From NCBI GenBank assembly GCA_951799405.1, contig OX637338.1, forward strand, positions 5,704,001 through 5,768,000: a stretch of 64,000 bases of DNA, read 5' to 3'. The notes beneath the pieces were generated by a model. That model saw nothing but the letters and a program-made list of their open reading frames with translations. It was not told the origin of the DNA and did no database searches. Each line of letters opens with the position of its first letter. The first letter of the stretch is position 1. The stretch is from Agapetus fuscipes. Taxonomy: Eukaryota > Arthropoda > Insecta > Trichoptera > Glossosomatidae. Both the position numbers and the translations under genes were made by a program. This document shows positions 10,749-22,298 of the stretch, in pieces.

Positions 10749-12379
10749 GTGGATGAATTACTTTTGTACTTACTTGCGTGCTGCAGCTGCGCATTCCTTT
10801 TTGCGCAGTACAAGCAATCCATGGGGAGAAAATAATGATAATAATTGAGGGGCATTAAAGTTGGTAAGGTTTGCTTTTGAGTCATGTCGTAAAAAAAGAT
10901 ATTCAATTTTCAGTTTTTTCAACAAAGGACATCCCGCGATTGTATTTAATTTATTTAATATTCTTCAAAGTATGCTTTCTAAAGAGCTACTGTTAAACTT
11001 CAATCATCTTAAACACTAAAGGCGTCACACTTAAAAACGTTCTGTCGAATACTCATTGTGGATAACTTCTTAGTCAGCACAGTGGTTGAGAGGTTATGGC
11101 GTAAGATTAAAATAAAATAGCGCTAGCTTGATTCCCTGCTGTTCTGCTAGACGATATGTGACCCTGATTCAACACATGTCATTTCGTAGTTTTCATTTTT
11201 ACCTCTTGTTGTCAATGTCTGTTTCTGACCTAGACGTAATGAGTTGGGAAATTTAATTGCTCTTCACGAATTTATTTATTTAAATAAAAAAACTTGTTTT
11301 TAATGCTGAAATCAAGTAAAATATGTACAAATATGTCGAATAAACTGGTGTGCATAAAATTATGACATTCTGATCAAATGAAATGCATCATAAAATGATA
11401 AACCAAATTCAGTATTTACAAGGTTAAACACAGTCGCAAACATTAATCATTTTTCAGTATAAAAGATAGAAATCGAGGAGGAATTTCCAACGACATTCGT
11501 GACAGGAATTAAGCGTCTTTCAACCTGTGACAATATCCCAACACCCAACACAATGGTGAACATAATAGGAGGGTCGTGCTTTGGCGAAGTCCACCTGCTT
11601 CTTGTATGGGGCTCGGGCACGTCTGCGCAGCGGAAGTGACCTCGGTAGAGAACGACAGTGGGTTGGCCGAAGACGAAAGCACTGAAACTCTTTCCATTGA
11701 CCGGGCATTGAGGTCTCGAACAGAATAAAGTGACGATCCAATTGTTGTATTCTGAAACTTATCACAACAACAAAAAGTATTGTAGCATCTTTTTATTTTG
11801 TTATTAGAAATACTATGTTGCACTTGGTTAAACTTTGTTATTTTTATGTAAGGAAATATTTGCATGATTTAACTTAAATTAACATAATATGAAAGCAGTG
11901 TAGGAAGGAAGTATGCCAACTTGACATTTTTTTCTTTCTATGAAATAGAGTAGAATTAAAAAGTTCAGTTTTATCTTAAATATCTTATGTTTATTTTCAC
12001 CAATGATATTTAAATTTTAAATACCTTTCAGTTAAACTGAAATTACAATATGGGTATTTTTTTAGTACAAAGAACACACAATGATCTTTAGCAATACAAA
12101 GGGGAGTTTAGTTTATATGTGAACCTGATTTTTTAGTAGCTAAACTTGTCCAAAATGCTACCCTAATTCACTTAAATCCGCAGGATATTTCTTTTCTAAA
12201 TTACAGAATTATTTGTGAAATCGAGCGTCAGTGTATCTTTTTAACCTTCCTTCTCTTGCTTATGATATATTTATGTTTTCTCCCGTCACTCAGCTCATCA
12301 TCATTACTCGGGCCTGCTTATTGCGAACTCTTGTAGAATGGCAATCACCAATCACGCGCACCAACACTTTTTACATGCA
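10749..12379. other. Mostly unique AT-rich sequence
   Basis: A 118-codon minus frame (11509-11865) contains a serine-rich stretch and CSPLCWVLGYCHRLKDA; the 11500-11720 segment is GC-richer than its flanks. I cannot assign it. A tRNA-like stretch GGTTGAGAGGTTATGGCG near 11083 resembles a SINE head but lacks a convincing B box. Confidence 0.35.
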
Positions 12380-12560
12380 TTGTCCGACCGCGACAGGTGA
12401 TCTCGCTCCATAAAGACGCGCGCTTTCATGCCGCTTCCTCCGCTTTATGTCGCGAAAATTGCCGCTCGTTTGTGCCGAAGTGCGGCCGCTTTATTTCGCA
12501 AAAGATATCGTTGCGGTTTAAACGATGCCCGTGCCCGAAAGTCGTCATTTTTCATAGCGT
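12380..12560. promoter_or_regulatory. CpG-rich candidate enhancer with TTTAT-core repeats
   Basis: CCATAAAG (12408), CCGCTTTATGTCGCGAAAA (12440-12458) and CCGCTTTATTTCGCAAAAG (12487-12505) give three TTTAT/ATAAA cores within 100 bases, two of them in a 19-bp direct repeat. This core is recognised by posterior Hox (Abd-B) and caudal-type homeodomains. CpG is high against an AT-rich background. Regulatory function is inferred from motif clustering only. Confidence 0.3.
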
Positions 12561-13017
12561 CATTAGTCAAGACGAAAGTTGAAGAAATATTTGCTTACAG
12601 TACATTTATTCACGTGCAAATTGTACCTACTGTTTTTGCGCTTTGTTTTTAAAAAATAATCAATCATTTAAAAAAGCAAGCTACCGTTAATTTGAAAGAA
12701 AGTATACTTACTTATAAAAGTATGAAAACGAAAATTAAACTTTTTTATGTAACCAAAGAAAAATGTTGATCACGCTACAAGGTGGGTACTTTTCAATTTT
12801 CTGATAGTTTAAATTGAAAATTTATTCACTTAAACCTTATTAGCTCCAACAGTTAACAATTTAATGTGAATTTATCTCTTACTGGTATTTAGTACGTAGG
12901 TAATTATTTACAGATCTGTTTTTCATTAGCCCCTGGTCATTGTTCACAATAAACGAATAGTTAGGCCTTTGCCGAGCCGGCAGATGCCTTACGCGAGTCC
13001 CGTTTAACCATTCACTA

Positions 13018-13165
13018 CCCCAAGTATAAAAACTTCACGCTTAAACTCAGCGGTAGCGTTTACCAAAAAATGACTTGAAAGTAAAACATCGCCTCTAGAA
13101 ATTTTCTTAGTTTAGTATATTTTTGTAAAACGCCGTGGTTGAGTTTAAACGTAAAGTTACTTGGG
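13018..13165. mobile_element. MITE-D copy, well preserved
   Basis: The left end CCCCAAGTATAAAAACTT and the right end AAAGTTACTTGGG are inverted. Inside, ACTCAGCGGTAGCGTTTACC pairs with GTAAAACGCCGTGGTTGAGT. The centre TCGCCTCTAGAAATTTTC separates the arms. The whole 148 bp can fold back. Confidence 0.85.
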
Positions 13166-14229
13166 ATACAGAGGGCGTCCTCCCAATACGCTTCCACTAA
13201 TTTATTATCGGAATATTTATTCGGGGTGGAGAAGGGTCCACAGTCACTCCCTTACGGCGGTTCATTGCGCACCCATTGTCGACTTTTTATTTGATTTATT
13301 TGCGGCTTCTTTGTTGAATTTTTACGACATATATATAAATTTTTTCTCCCTCTCCTCTTTTTAAACTTTACAACTTAATCATGTTTCTAGCTCTATTGTG
13401 CGCAGGTTGAAAAGCGTCATTTATATAATGGGACTTCGGTGGTCCCCGTATAAATTTGTATTTTGTTGATTTTTGTAGCCTCGCAGTCACCTAAGGGGGC
13501 TCTATTGTACAAAAGTGTCTCCTGCACCCAAGCTGTATAAGATTTTTTTTATATCAAAATACCTAAGCCGCATAGAATGTAAGAGGCGTGTTTTTACATA
13601 TTTGGAAACTTTTTTGTGTCCGGGCCGTCATGTTACAACATTAATATTATTATTTGGAATATTTTCTTGCGTTGAAGTATTGCGTAGAGCAAATGCTCAT
13701 AGACAATCGTTCACAACAATCAAGCTCCGTAAAACTTAATATTTTGGTCATATAATGAGAGGAAAAAATATGCTCTCCTACAACTGGGCATAAAAGGGAA
13801 GGTTGAGGGCCGTAGAGGTATTTGGAAGAAGACGGCTTTCCTGGCTTCAAAACATTCGAGAGTGGACCGGGATGAGAATTGTCGAGGAGCTGTTTCGAAC
13901 TGCCACGCTTTCAACGTCAGGGGGGGGCCAAAAAGACACGTAAAGAAGAAAAAGAATTGTTCATTAGAAAACATAAAAATGCTGTATTGAGCAACGATGC
14001 CACCTTATTACATCGCAACTCAAGTATTTTGATTTCATTGTACGTATTTAGCTGCGGAGTACTCATATGTTTATTCTATTAGTTTTGTATTTCTATGGCT
14101 GTACTATTTCTCCCGTCTATCCGGCACATGGCATTGTAGGCAGTCCGTAATGCCACTCCAAGATCGAGTGCAAATGTTTGTAATAACAATTTGAAATCGT
14201 TGAGTAGCGCGGTCCCAGTAGGTGGTCTT
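13166..14229. other. Unannotated sequence
   Basis: Several 60-85-codon frames overlap on both strands without recognisable domains. No repeat identified. Confidence 0.4.
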
Positions 14230-14540
14230 GACGACCATTAATGTGGATAATAATAAATTCGGCTCCCCTCCCCGCGCGAATCAGACAGCTGTCGCACTCC
14301 AGCGGCCATTGTGCCGCTAATGCCGCTCTCACGAATTTGAATTTTAAATTGTTGCTTTCCAATGATCTGAGTATCATACGCGCAACAACTCGCCCGCCGG
14401 TCCGTCTGTGCTTTTGTAACTCTCCACTTGAACCGGCGAGATAATTTATTGGTTAATTGACCCGCATGGGATAAATTAGCGGCAATTTGTCTTGATTAAA
14501 CTGCATAATCTCCAGGATTGCGCTTTGATATGGTGCAATC
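14230..14540. promoter_or_regulatory. Candidate conserved non-coding element
   Basis: Single-copy, CpG-containing sequence with an E-box CAGCTG (14286), GCCGCTAATGCCG, GGTTAATTGA and ATTAGCGG blocks. Frames are open in several phases without a domain. The compact mix of homeodomain-like TAAT cores and GC-rich spacers resembles arthropod developmental enhancers; this is inference. Confidence 0.25.
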
Positions 14541-14879
14541 AAACTCGATTCAAAAATTAGATAGCCCGAGCAGCGTATTCATTTTTATTTCAATTTCAAG
14601 ATGATCCCCATTACACAAATGACAGCCAATAAAGAACGCGATGCTTATTCTTGTCGTTACGTGTTTTGATATTCTCACATTACGGCGTCGTTTGAGAGGA
14701 AAATTTACGTCTTGTATTACGGTGGTATGCGGCAAATTGTCGGCATTAAGTGAGGCGGCTCACGCATTGCGCTCATGATCTTGTATGGAATATTCATATC
14801 GCAGACTTGTGTAAGTGTACAGATGATCTTCTAAGCGATTCGTACGAGTTGTGAATGTAATACCTCAGCGAGTGGCGCT

Positions 14880-15110
14880 CTTAACCCCCTCGTGGGCTTA
14901 ATGGCGCCTCCTGTTCCCAGCCCACATCTCCCGCCTGAAGGACGCGCGCTTTACAAGAACCTCCCCCGCCCTTGCGGCCTGCCCAGCCCGCTTTGAATTC
15001 TTTGCTCTTAGCAGCGCCTGTAATAACTAGCAGCTAATGACATGCGCAACACGTGACGTCTTCCCCCACCCTTTCTCCCTTCTCCCATCTCCCATCCCCT
15101 CATGTTCACA
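14880..15110. promoter_or_regulatory. GC-rich segment with overlapping E-box and CRE-like site
   Basis: CACGTGACGTC at 15050-15060 overlaps a CACGTG E-box (bHLH proteins) and a TGACGTC CRE-like site (bZIP proteins). It follows a GC-rich stretch from 14880 and precedes a pyrimidine-rich run. No gene start is evident nearby. Function is inferred. Confidence 0.2.
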
Positions 15111-15381
15111 CACGTCATACAATATTCCTCGAGATATTTCCAGGCTCCCATCTCTGAGCCGTAAGACTCATTCTAAGCCTCAACGTTTTCGTAGGATTCA
15201 TTTCATTTGCTCCCTTTGTTTCCTCAAGTGACTTTAACTCATTTTCGCTCCCTCTCTGACATTATAAATCTTTGTTAATTACAAGGCTGGCATTATACCG
15301 TAAATTTAGTTTATTTGAAACCTCTCGCAAATAATACAACATTTCATAGGCACTTCCAACTTCCCGCCAACATTTACTTAT

Positions 15382-15441
15382 TGTGATTTCTCTTTGTTCC
15401 AGATAACTGAATGATCCGGTAGCAGAACATTTATTATCTGG
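15382..15441 (+). other. Possible 38-base non-coding exon
   Basis: TGTGATTTCTCTTTGTTCCAG ends at 15402 and resembles a strong splice acceptor. A donor-like CTG/GTAAGA follows at 15440-15446, leaving 38 bases. All three frames contain stops (TGA or TAA), so if used it would be untranslated or part of a long non-coding RNA. Confidence 0.2.
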
Positions 15442-15446
15442 TAAGA

Positions 15447-18248
15447 ATCCAAATATTTACTTATTAATGATAAAGTCTCGGAGCATTAGCATCAAACTTG
15501 TTGGCTGAAAGTTGCTTTAACCTTAGATAATATACAAATGGACCAGGACATTGAAATAAAATCAACAATTTACATAAACAGTCCATTTATCACACAGCTG
15601 ACTGAGCATTAACATTCAAGCGACCTTCAAAGCCCTTATTCGTTTTCACAATAAAGGATTCCCACGAATCTCGATGCCCAAATAATTTAACACTACACAG
15701 TATGAAATATCGACTTTAAAGCTTGATTCGGATTAAATATTTGATATTAAAATTTCCTGCTATTCCTTTCATTTCTATACATTTTTCATGATAATGTATG
15801 AGTAAAATTAACTACTATAAATGGCATTAAAAACTACCAACCAGTCTTTTCATTGTTCATTAAAATTAAATAAATAAAATACATTTAGATATCATCACCG
15901 ATTTTACGGAATCTCTACATACACCAATACATCGTTCTTCATTCCACCCAGGTCTAATGAGCGTGCGTTATTGTATGCCCAGTGTAAACAGGAATTCCAA
16001 ACGCCTCATACTCTCCGCACACACAGAGAGAGAGAGAGAGGAAATTCCTCCCGCCTATTAGCTACAGGTTTTCCTTTGGCTCGCTTTTCCAGCGCAATGT
16101 ACCGGCAGGAAAAAAAACCCAAAAGATCCACAGCGAACTAGTTCAGCCTATTCGACCGAGAGGCCTCACAATGGACGGCCGCTGTTTCCATCAGCGAAAA
16201 TGGACTGGGGAAGTCAACACAAAAGAATCGAGGATACTCATTTTGTAGTTGGCACTCTAGTGGCGTGACAAAGTAACACGGGTACACAATTGAAAGCAAT
16301 CGTAGCATCAGTTTCCAATTAGAATCTAGATAGGACGAGTTTGGAAAGTTAGTAATAAGATCGGGAAAGTTAATGAAGTGTGTGCATTATGCAGGTACGG
16401 TAAAGAACATTAACCCAGTTATTTTGCAATGTTTATTAACTCTTATTTAAAGAGAGTAATGAGATCGCTTGAAGAGTTAAACATCATCTAGTCAACGCAA
16501 GCAACTTGCTATGTAAATTCATATTATTTTGATAGTATGTTTTATCTTTTTTTTTCACAGAAAACACGAGCTCTCAGCGTAAGAGCACCAAAATAAAAAT
16601 AAAAATCTTTTCGTTGAATTTGAGGAAGTGTGTGCTTGCTCGAGGAGATTGGATATTACAACTCCTCATAAATATTTGAAAGAACATCACATTGTAAACA
16701 GAATTCGCTTCTCAATTTTCGTTTTAATGAACTGAAACCTATCCGCGTGTCTTATCGGATGATAAATTCATTTTATTTTTATTTTCTCATAATAAAAAAG
16801 AACGTTACGCTGTGTAATAGCCTAAAAGAGAATAGCTCCGTTTGAGCGTTGGGCGAGGAAAGAAGCATGCTGCTAATGTTAACAGAATAAGTTATTTCCT
16901 CCGGAAAATTCATTTTGTAATCTTTGCACATTGCTTTGTAGCGATACCCTTTGAGCGCGGCTCCTTGTACACTATTCTGCTGTAGCAGCTTATAATGGAG
17001 AGTTTGTGCAAATAGGAGAGGATGGCGCCTCGAATACAAAACGCAAACTACGTTATCTACCGTGAAATGTGACAATGGAGCGTGCGAAATAATCAATACG
17101 AAATAAAAGTCAATCGTAGCGTTTCCTTTAGTATACTGAGCTCTCTTTTTGACATAAAACACAATCAGAAAAAAAAGCATTCAAAGAGTTTCAAATGAGT
17201 CGTACAGAATCATAAACGGCAAATTAGTATTTTCCCCGTAAATGAGATAAATCTATTGCAACACAGAACACGTCATGCAATCACAAAATATGTCTTTTTT
17301 CACAAAAAAAAAAGTAGATTGCCGCCTTTGCATCTATAAAACTCAAGTTCATTACCATTCAACATTCTTACCATACCTTTATACACAATTTACTTGTACT
17401 GTGCATAGGTCGTAGTTTTTTTTTCTTTTTTGTTTTGTTGTAGACAATACACCAGAGGTCTCCCCTTTTAATGGCTATATTCTGGCAACCCTTTTTTGTA
17501 TAGCTACGCAAAAATGGGTGGGGTGCTAAATTTTGAAATAGTAATAAATAATTTTCTTTTATGGCCGACTTTAATGCGCAATTGAGTCTCCACCATTTTG
17601 AAAGACCCGCTGCGCTAACTTGCCGTTGTTGAAAAAATTAACACGACCGAGTTAGATATAATTCAATTTGAATAAGAATATTAACCCATTTTTTTGTTTG
17701 TATGCAGAGCTACACAAGCCGCCGTGAGAGCTTTGTTGTGTTGCTTTTATCATCCCGCGAGATATTCATTACATAAGCACACTCGGCCCTGCCCAGTTAT
17801 TATCCTACAATTATTTTCATAAACACAAAAATGCGAACCCTTTAAACGGAACATAATAATTATCAACTCGAGAGAAATTCATCCATCACAACGTTGGACT
17901 AAATTAATTTAAAAACAACTAATGCTTACCCTTTTTACTCATTTATGTGTATTTCAAACATTAAAAAAATATTTGTGAAAATACAATAATATAATATTTG
18001 TAATTATGAAGAAGTTGGTAGATATGAGACTGATTTACATTGTTAAAATGGGTTCACCTTAATCGAATGTCATCAAGATGAATGTATGCCCATTTAAAGT
18101 TTGGCCTTTATTTGGTAAGTGCACATACAGTATGTGTATGCGTCAACTTATACTTGTTAAATCTTGTACTTTTATATATTATTAATGCAAATTAGATTTT
18201 ACATTATATTGTAGACTCAATTTTATTGTACAACATTTTAGCTTCTAC
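15447..18248. other. Long unique segment, no gene supported
   Basis: A 133-codon minus frame (16779-17180) has no domain I recognise. An (AG)n run lies at 16025-16041. The 17690-17880 part has enhancer-like character (GATATTCATTACATAAGC, TTATTATCCTACAATTATTT) but nothing diagnostic. Confidence 0.4.
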
Positions 18249-18580
18249 TAGTCCGGTCGATAGCTCAGTTGGTAGAGTGCTTGCATTCTACCCCGTGAGC
18301 TCGGGCTCGAATCCCACCGAGGAGGGTGTCAGGAATGATTTCCTATTTCGGTGTTTATTTCAAACCCCATAATAAAAATACCGGCAAGGCTTACTCAGCC
18401 TTCACAAGAAATGAGTACCAGCCCCCTCGGGAGCTGGGAAACCCCCACTTCAACTGAAGTGGTTGGCGTAAGGCCGGCCCCCTTACCTGTAAAAATAAAT
18501 AGGTTCAACTCGCCACATGCGACCCCTTCGGGGATAACGCGGCAATAAGTTACACTATATGTGTAGCTTAGTTGCGTTTT
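18249..18580 (+). mobile_element. SINE-B, full-length reference copy
   Basis: A tRNA-like head TCGATAGCTCAGTTGGTAGA (A box) with B box GGCTCGAATCCCACC is followed by the body: TTCGGTGTTTATTTCAAACC, CTTACTCAGCCTTCAC, a perfect-looking CCACTTCAACTGAAGTGG hairpin, GACCCCTTCGGGGATAACGC, and the terminus TGTAGCTTAGTTGCGTT. About 330 bp. Other copies: 4797, 6588, 8553, 28300, 53473. Confidence 0.9.
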
Positions 18581-20239
18581 TTTGCGTAGCACGAATTAAG
18601 GTAAACAAAAAAATAAACTGTGCGAGTATTGGATATCGGCATTACTTGGAAATGGAAAATAACTTTTACTATCTACGCATATACTCCATATTACTAGAAA
18701 CCTTTATGAATAAATTTTGTTTATGAAAAAACAACTTATTTGCATACTTCTTCACAAAACTGAACCGTTTTTTTTTTGTACAAATTTTTTTTTTGTTCTA
18801 TTCAATAAGTTATCTTTGCAACATTTAATTTTTGAATAAAATAAGATATTTAATCCTTCAAACATAGGCTTATTCAAGTACCCATCACAAGGTCCCACAT
18901 TCAAATCGTAGCTAATGATTTAATCCCAAGTACTGTGCGCGTGATACATAGGGACCCTAATCTTATTTTAGGATTGGTCCTCAGGAGCGGATCGTTGTAT
19001 TCCTCTACGCACCAAGGATCATCCCGGGAACATCCGTGGCCCAACCAATTATAAACCAGGTCCAAGCTTAGTCTAAACCTGGCTCAAAATTGGACCGAGC
19101 ATACAGCAGGGGCAGCTTAATAAATAATAACTGCTTTGTGATTAATTAAGGCCGGGGTGGTAATCCCATAGAACCAGTTGTGCAAGTACACTTTGCATAC
19201 AATTATGAGCCTACATTGCAGTGTAATGTATTGGGAATTGAGGATTTTACCAAATGTTAAAAAAGAGATTTATCTGAAGGGCTGTTGTGAAATTTGTGTT
19301 GCATATTTTGTCTAGTGTTTTTTTTCTATATTTGGAATATGGAACATAAAAAATATAAAGATTAAAAGAAAAAGGGTCTCTCAAGGGAGGGTTCGGGTTT
19401 ATAACAGTAACTAAAATTAATCACAAGGTTACTATTAACGGAACCTTAAGAAATAACATAATAAATATTAACTTACTGATTTACGATATTTGTATTCACA
19501 ATAAAATTATCCCATTCAATAATATTGTTTTTATATTTTGTATGGTGTAGAAGATGATCGAGAGATCGAAAACATTCGTGTTTATTAATTAAAATTAAAT
19601 TAATTAATCCAGTGTAAATAAAACAGTGTTAATTCAGAATTGTTTTGGTTCTATAAAATTTAGTAGAAATTTTATTATTTTCAATTATGGTAACTACCTT
19701 TACGAAGGTTGTATATATTGTTCATAAGCTATTTATTGTTACTGCGTTACATATATTCGTCAGTTTGCAGAAGTATTGATTTATAATCAACACATTTTGG
19801 AGAAGATTTATTCTTACAGATAGAACATTATTTTAAACGTGTCTATTTCTGACCATTTGTTGGAAACTTTCCAACCCCGTGTAATCAAACATTGTTTAGT
19901 TTTAAAAGTTTTACTCTCGTGGTCCGTAAGCGGCCGTGTCCTCTTTCATCTCTTGTCCAACCTTTTTGGTTTATGTCATCGAGACATCCTTTGCACGTTT
20001 GTTTTCCCGTAAAATTCGTATGAAATACAACATTAAAGTTAAAATAATCCAGCAATGTTTAACATTAAAACATTAAAACATTTAACATTTACAGTAAAAA
20101 CATGAGGTCCAGATGCCACATTCTAGGCTATATTTTTAAAAAGGGTGAGCCGATCGCTGCCCCTTGACGGTCATCTTTTATTTTTTTACGTCCATATTCA
20201 AAATTTCGCCAGATTCTTTATTTTCCCTACATACCTATT
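18581..20239. other. Unannotated AT-rich sequence
   Basis: No frame above 60 codons and no repeat recognised. The 18960-19100 part is GC-richer and carries a loose inverted pair around CCAGGTCCAAGC / AACCTGGC. Confidence 0.4.
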
Positions 20240-20251
20240 AATAAATTCTTC

Positions 20252-20317
20252 TGTTTTTAGGCTTTCACGGCCGGATCTAGATGCTTGATTTTCTGGTCTG
20301 GAACCAGAAAATCAAGC
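20252..20317. mobile_element. 66-bp hairpin insertion with 12-bp target duplication
   Basis: AATAAATTCTTC occurs at 20240-20251 and 20318-20329, directly flanking 66 bases. The insert holds GGCTTTCACGGCCGGATC and ends in a perfect 15-bp hairpin, GCTTGATTTTCTGGT and ACCAGAAAATCAAGC, around a 5-base loop. The 12-bp duplication suits target-primed retroposition or an integrase, but the insert is too short to code for anything. The class is unknown. Confidence 0.7.
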
Positions 20318-20747
20318 AATAAATTCTTCGTTACAATACCTAAATGTTTTTCATGTACATTTTAAAAGTCATGACTATTTTTGTGTCCTTCATGGAAATG
20401 CGTCGTTCAGGGCAAAAGTATTACAATTTTAATTCGAATCATTATTTTTTTCAAAATAAATAAACAGCGTTTCATTGTAAAAATACTTACCTAAATATTT
20501 ATGAAAGAAAACATTGATTTATAGGCTTAAATTATTTCTTTATGTCAATTTCAATGCATTGTTTTCAGTAGATTTATATGTGACGCTGTGAAGAATAAAT
20601 TCTCAACATTCAGGTCATAAATTTCTAAAATAAAATACACCTTGTAGAAGTTGGTTGTCAATGGCGTCACCTATAATTTGATAAGGGACGTTCGCACCTT
20701 AAGCAGAATTCCAATGACCTCCTGACAAGGCACTACGTCATCTGAAC

Positions 20748-20877
20748 TCCAAGTAAAAAACTTCACGTATATACTAAGCAAAAAAATTGTAAAAACTGGA
20801 ATTGCACCTGTAGTGAGAGTTTTAGTTTTCATACATTTTTGGTTACTCGTTATGGCGTCAAGCTTTATACTTAGGGT
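20748..20877. mobile_element. MITE-D copy, diverged
   Basis: It begins CCAAGTAAAAAACTTCACG, has the core TAGTGAGAGTTTTAGTTTTC and ATACATTTTTGGT, and ends AAGCTTTATACTTAGGG. The left inner arm is more decayed than the right. Confidence 0.7.
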
Positions 20878-21755
20878 ATTGGATAAGACAATTGTACATT
20901 ATCCATCCCGCCAACAACGCTATAAATATTTACTTTCAACAAACAAAATGAAATATTCTTAGCCATTGTATTAACAATTGAAGCACTCAATCAAGTCTAC
21001 AGTACAATTTATTTATAAAGAATGGTCTGGTGAGTTGTTTGCGACGCTGTAGTTTTTTTGTATTTAGACTTACGTGGGTGGTTAAAAAAAACTCGCAAAA
21101 ACTAGTTTTGCGGGCCAGGCGCCTCGGCGTCAATTATATATGTGTAGGTTTCTAATGTTTGTGAAAGTCAACGAGCGTTTTGCTAAAATTGCAGGATTGC
21201 AGCGTTTCGATTCAGCAAACACATATTTTTTGCTGCAAGTAGTAATACCATACAAATCACCAAGTAAATAAAACTTGTAGCCCCATTTTGCAGTTTTTAA
21301 AATTGAAAGTTTACAATTTGAAAGAATACTTTATATAAAGCAAGTTCTTTGAACACAAGGTTGATAATAAAAAAGAAAAGTATCTCGTGGTATTTTGATT
21401 ATCTTCCAGGTTTCAGTCACAGTTCTTCGCTTCATCCTGCGACGAAATGTTTCTTAACTTAAATTTCAAATTAAAATACCCGCTTTGAAAGGCGGAATTT
21501 AATACAGGCTAAATGAGATCGCACTGTATCAGTTATGAAATTTAATTTAATCAAAAAATCATTATGATACTTGTAGCCGGTAGGCTCAGGGAAAATTACA
21601 TTACGGTCCTGCGCGCCGAAAAAAAATTTTTTGCGAAGAAAACATTCGTCGGGTGTAGCAGGCATTATGTATCGGCCGGCCACGTTAATTACGTACTTTC
21701 TTTTGATCTTTCGTTCTCTCGCCTTGGGCAGGGGGAAGTGGGTTCCATGTTAGAA
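20878..21755. other. Unannotated sequence
   Basis: No gene or known repeat. A short inverted pair AAACTAGTTTT lies near 21100. Frames at 21471-21797 overlap the start of the minisatellite and are artefacts. Confidence 0.4.
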
Positions 21756-21955
21756 ATACACAGTGAAAAAACGACACATGACATAACGACAAAGTGACAG
21801 AACGATACATGACATAACGACACAGTGACAGAACGATACACGACATAACGACACAGGGCAGTACATCACATGACAACATCACTACGACAACATCACAGGA
21901 AAGTACATCACAATAAGAAACCATCACAATATTCACAATACAAAACCGTTTCATG
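21756..21955. repeat. Minisatellite, left arm
   Basis: Units of about 16 bases alternate TGACATAACGACACAG and TGACAGAACGATACA-type sequences, decaying toward the right end (TACATCACATGACAACATCAC). The same units appear in reverse complement from 21968 onward. Frames across it are repeat artefacts. Confidence 0.85.
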
Positions 21956-21967
21956 TGCCGTTTAAGG

Positions 21968-22298
21968 TATGTTCTGTTTTATGTGTATGATGTTTAGTCA
22001 TAGTAATATATTTTCTGTGTTATTTTGTCCTAGTGATGTTTTGTCATGTGATATTCTGTCATTGTGGTGTTCTGTCATGTGTTGTTTTGTCATGTGTCGT
22101 TCTGTCATATGTTGTTCTGTCACTGTGTCGCTCTGACATGTGTCGTTCTGGCACGTGTCGTTATGTCATGAATAATTATGTCATGTGTCGTTTTGTCACT
22201 GTGTCGTTATTTCATGCGTCGTTTTGTCTCTGCATCGTTCTTTCATATGTCTTTTTTCATGTGTCGTTTTGTCACTGTCCCGTTCTAACTGTCACAGG
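21968..22298. repeat. Minisatellite, right arm in inverse orientation
   Basis: Repeats of the type TGTCATGTGTCGTTCT with a 16-base period are the reverse complement of the left-arm units. Together the two arms span about 540 bases and could fold into an imprecise long hairpin. The 135-codon frame (22033-22440) is cysteine- and serine-rich only because of the repeat. Confidence 0.85.

Noticed and set aside
11077..11145. Additional tRNA-derived SINE head
   Set aside because: GGTTGAGAGGTTATGGCG resembles a class II tRNA D-arm, but I find no convincing B box and no match to the SINE-S body.
16560..16595. 18-base micro-exon between TTTTTTTCACAG and GTAAGA
   Set aside because: Too short to credit without transcript data; the surroundings are AT-rich and uninformative.
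18249..18330. tRNA gene call at the SINE-B head
   Set aside because: A and B boxes are present but the acceptor and anticodon stems do not pair, and the sequence continues into the repeated SINE body.
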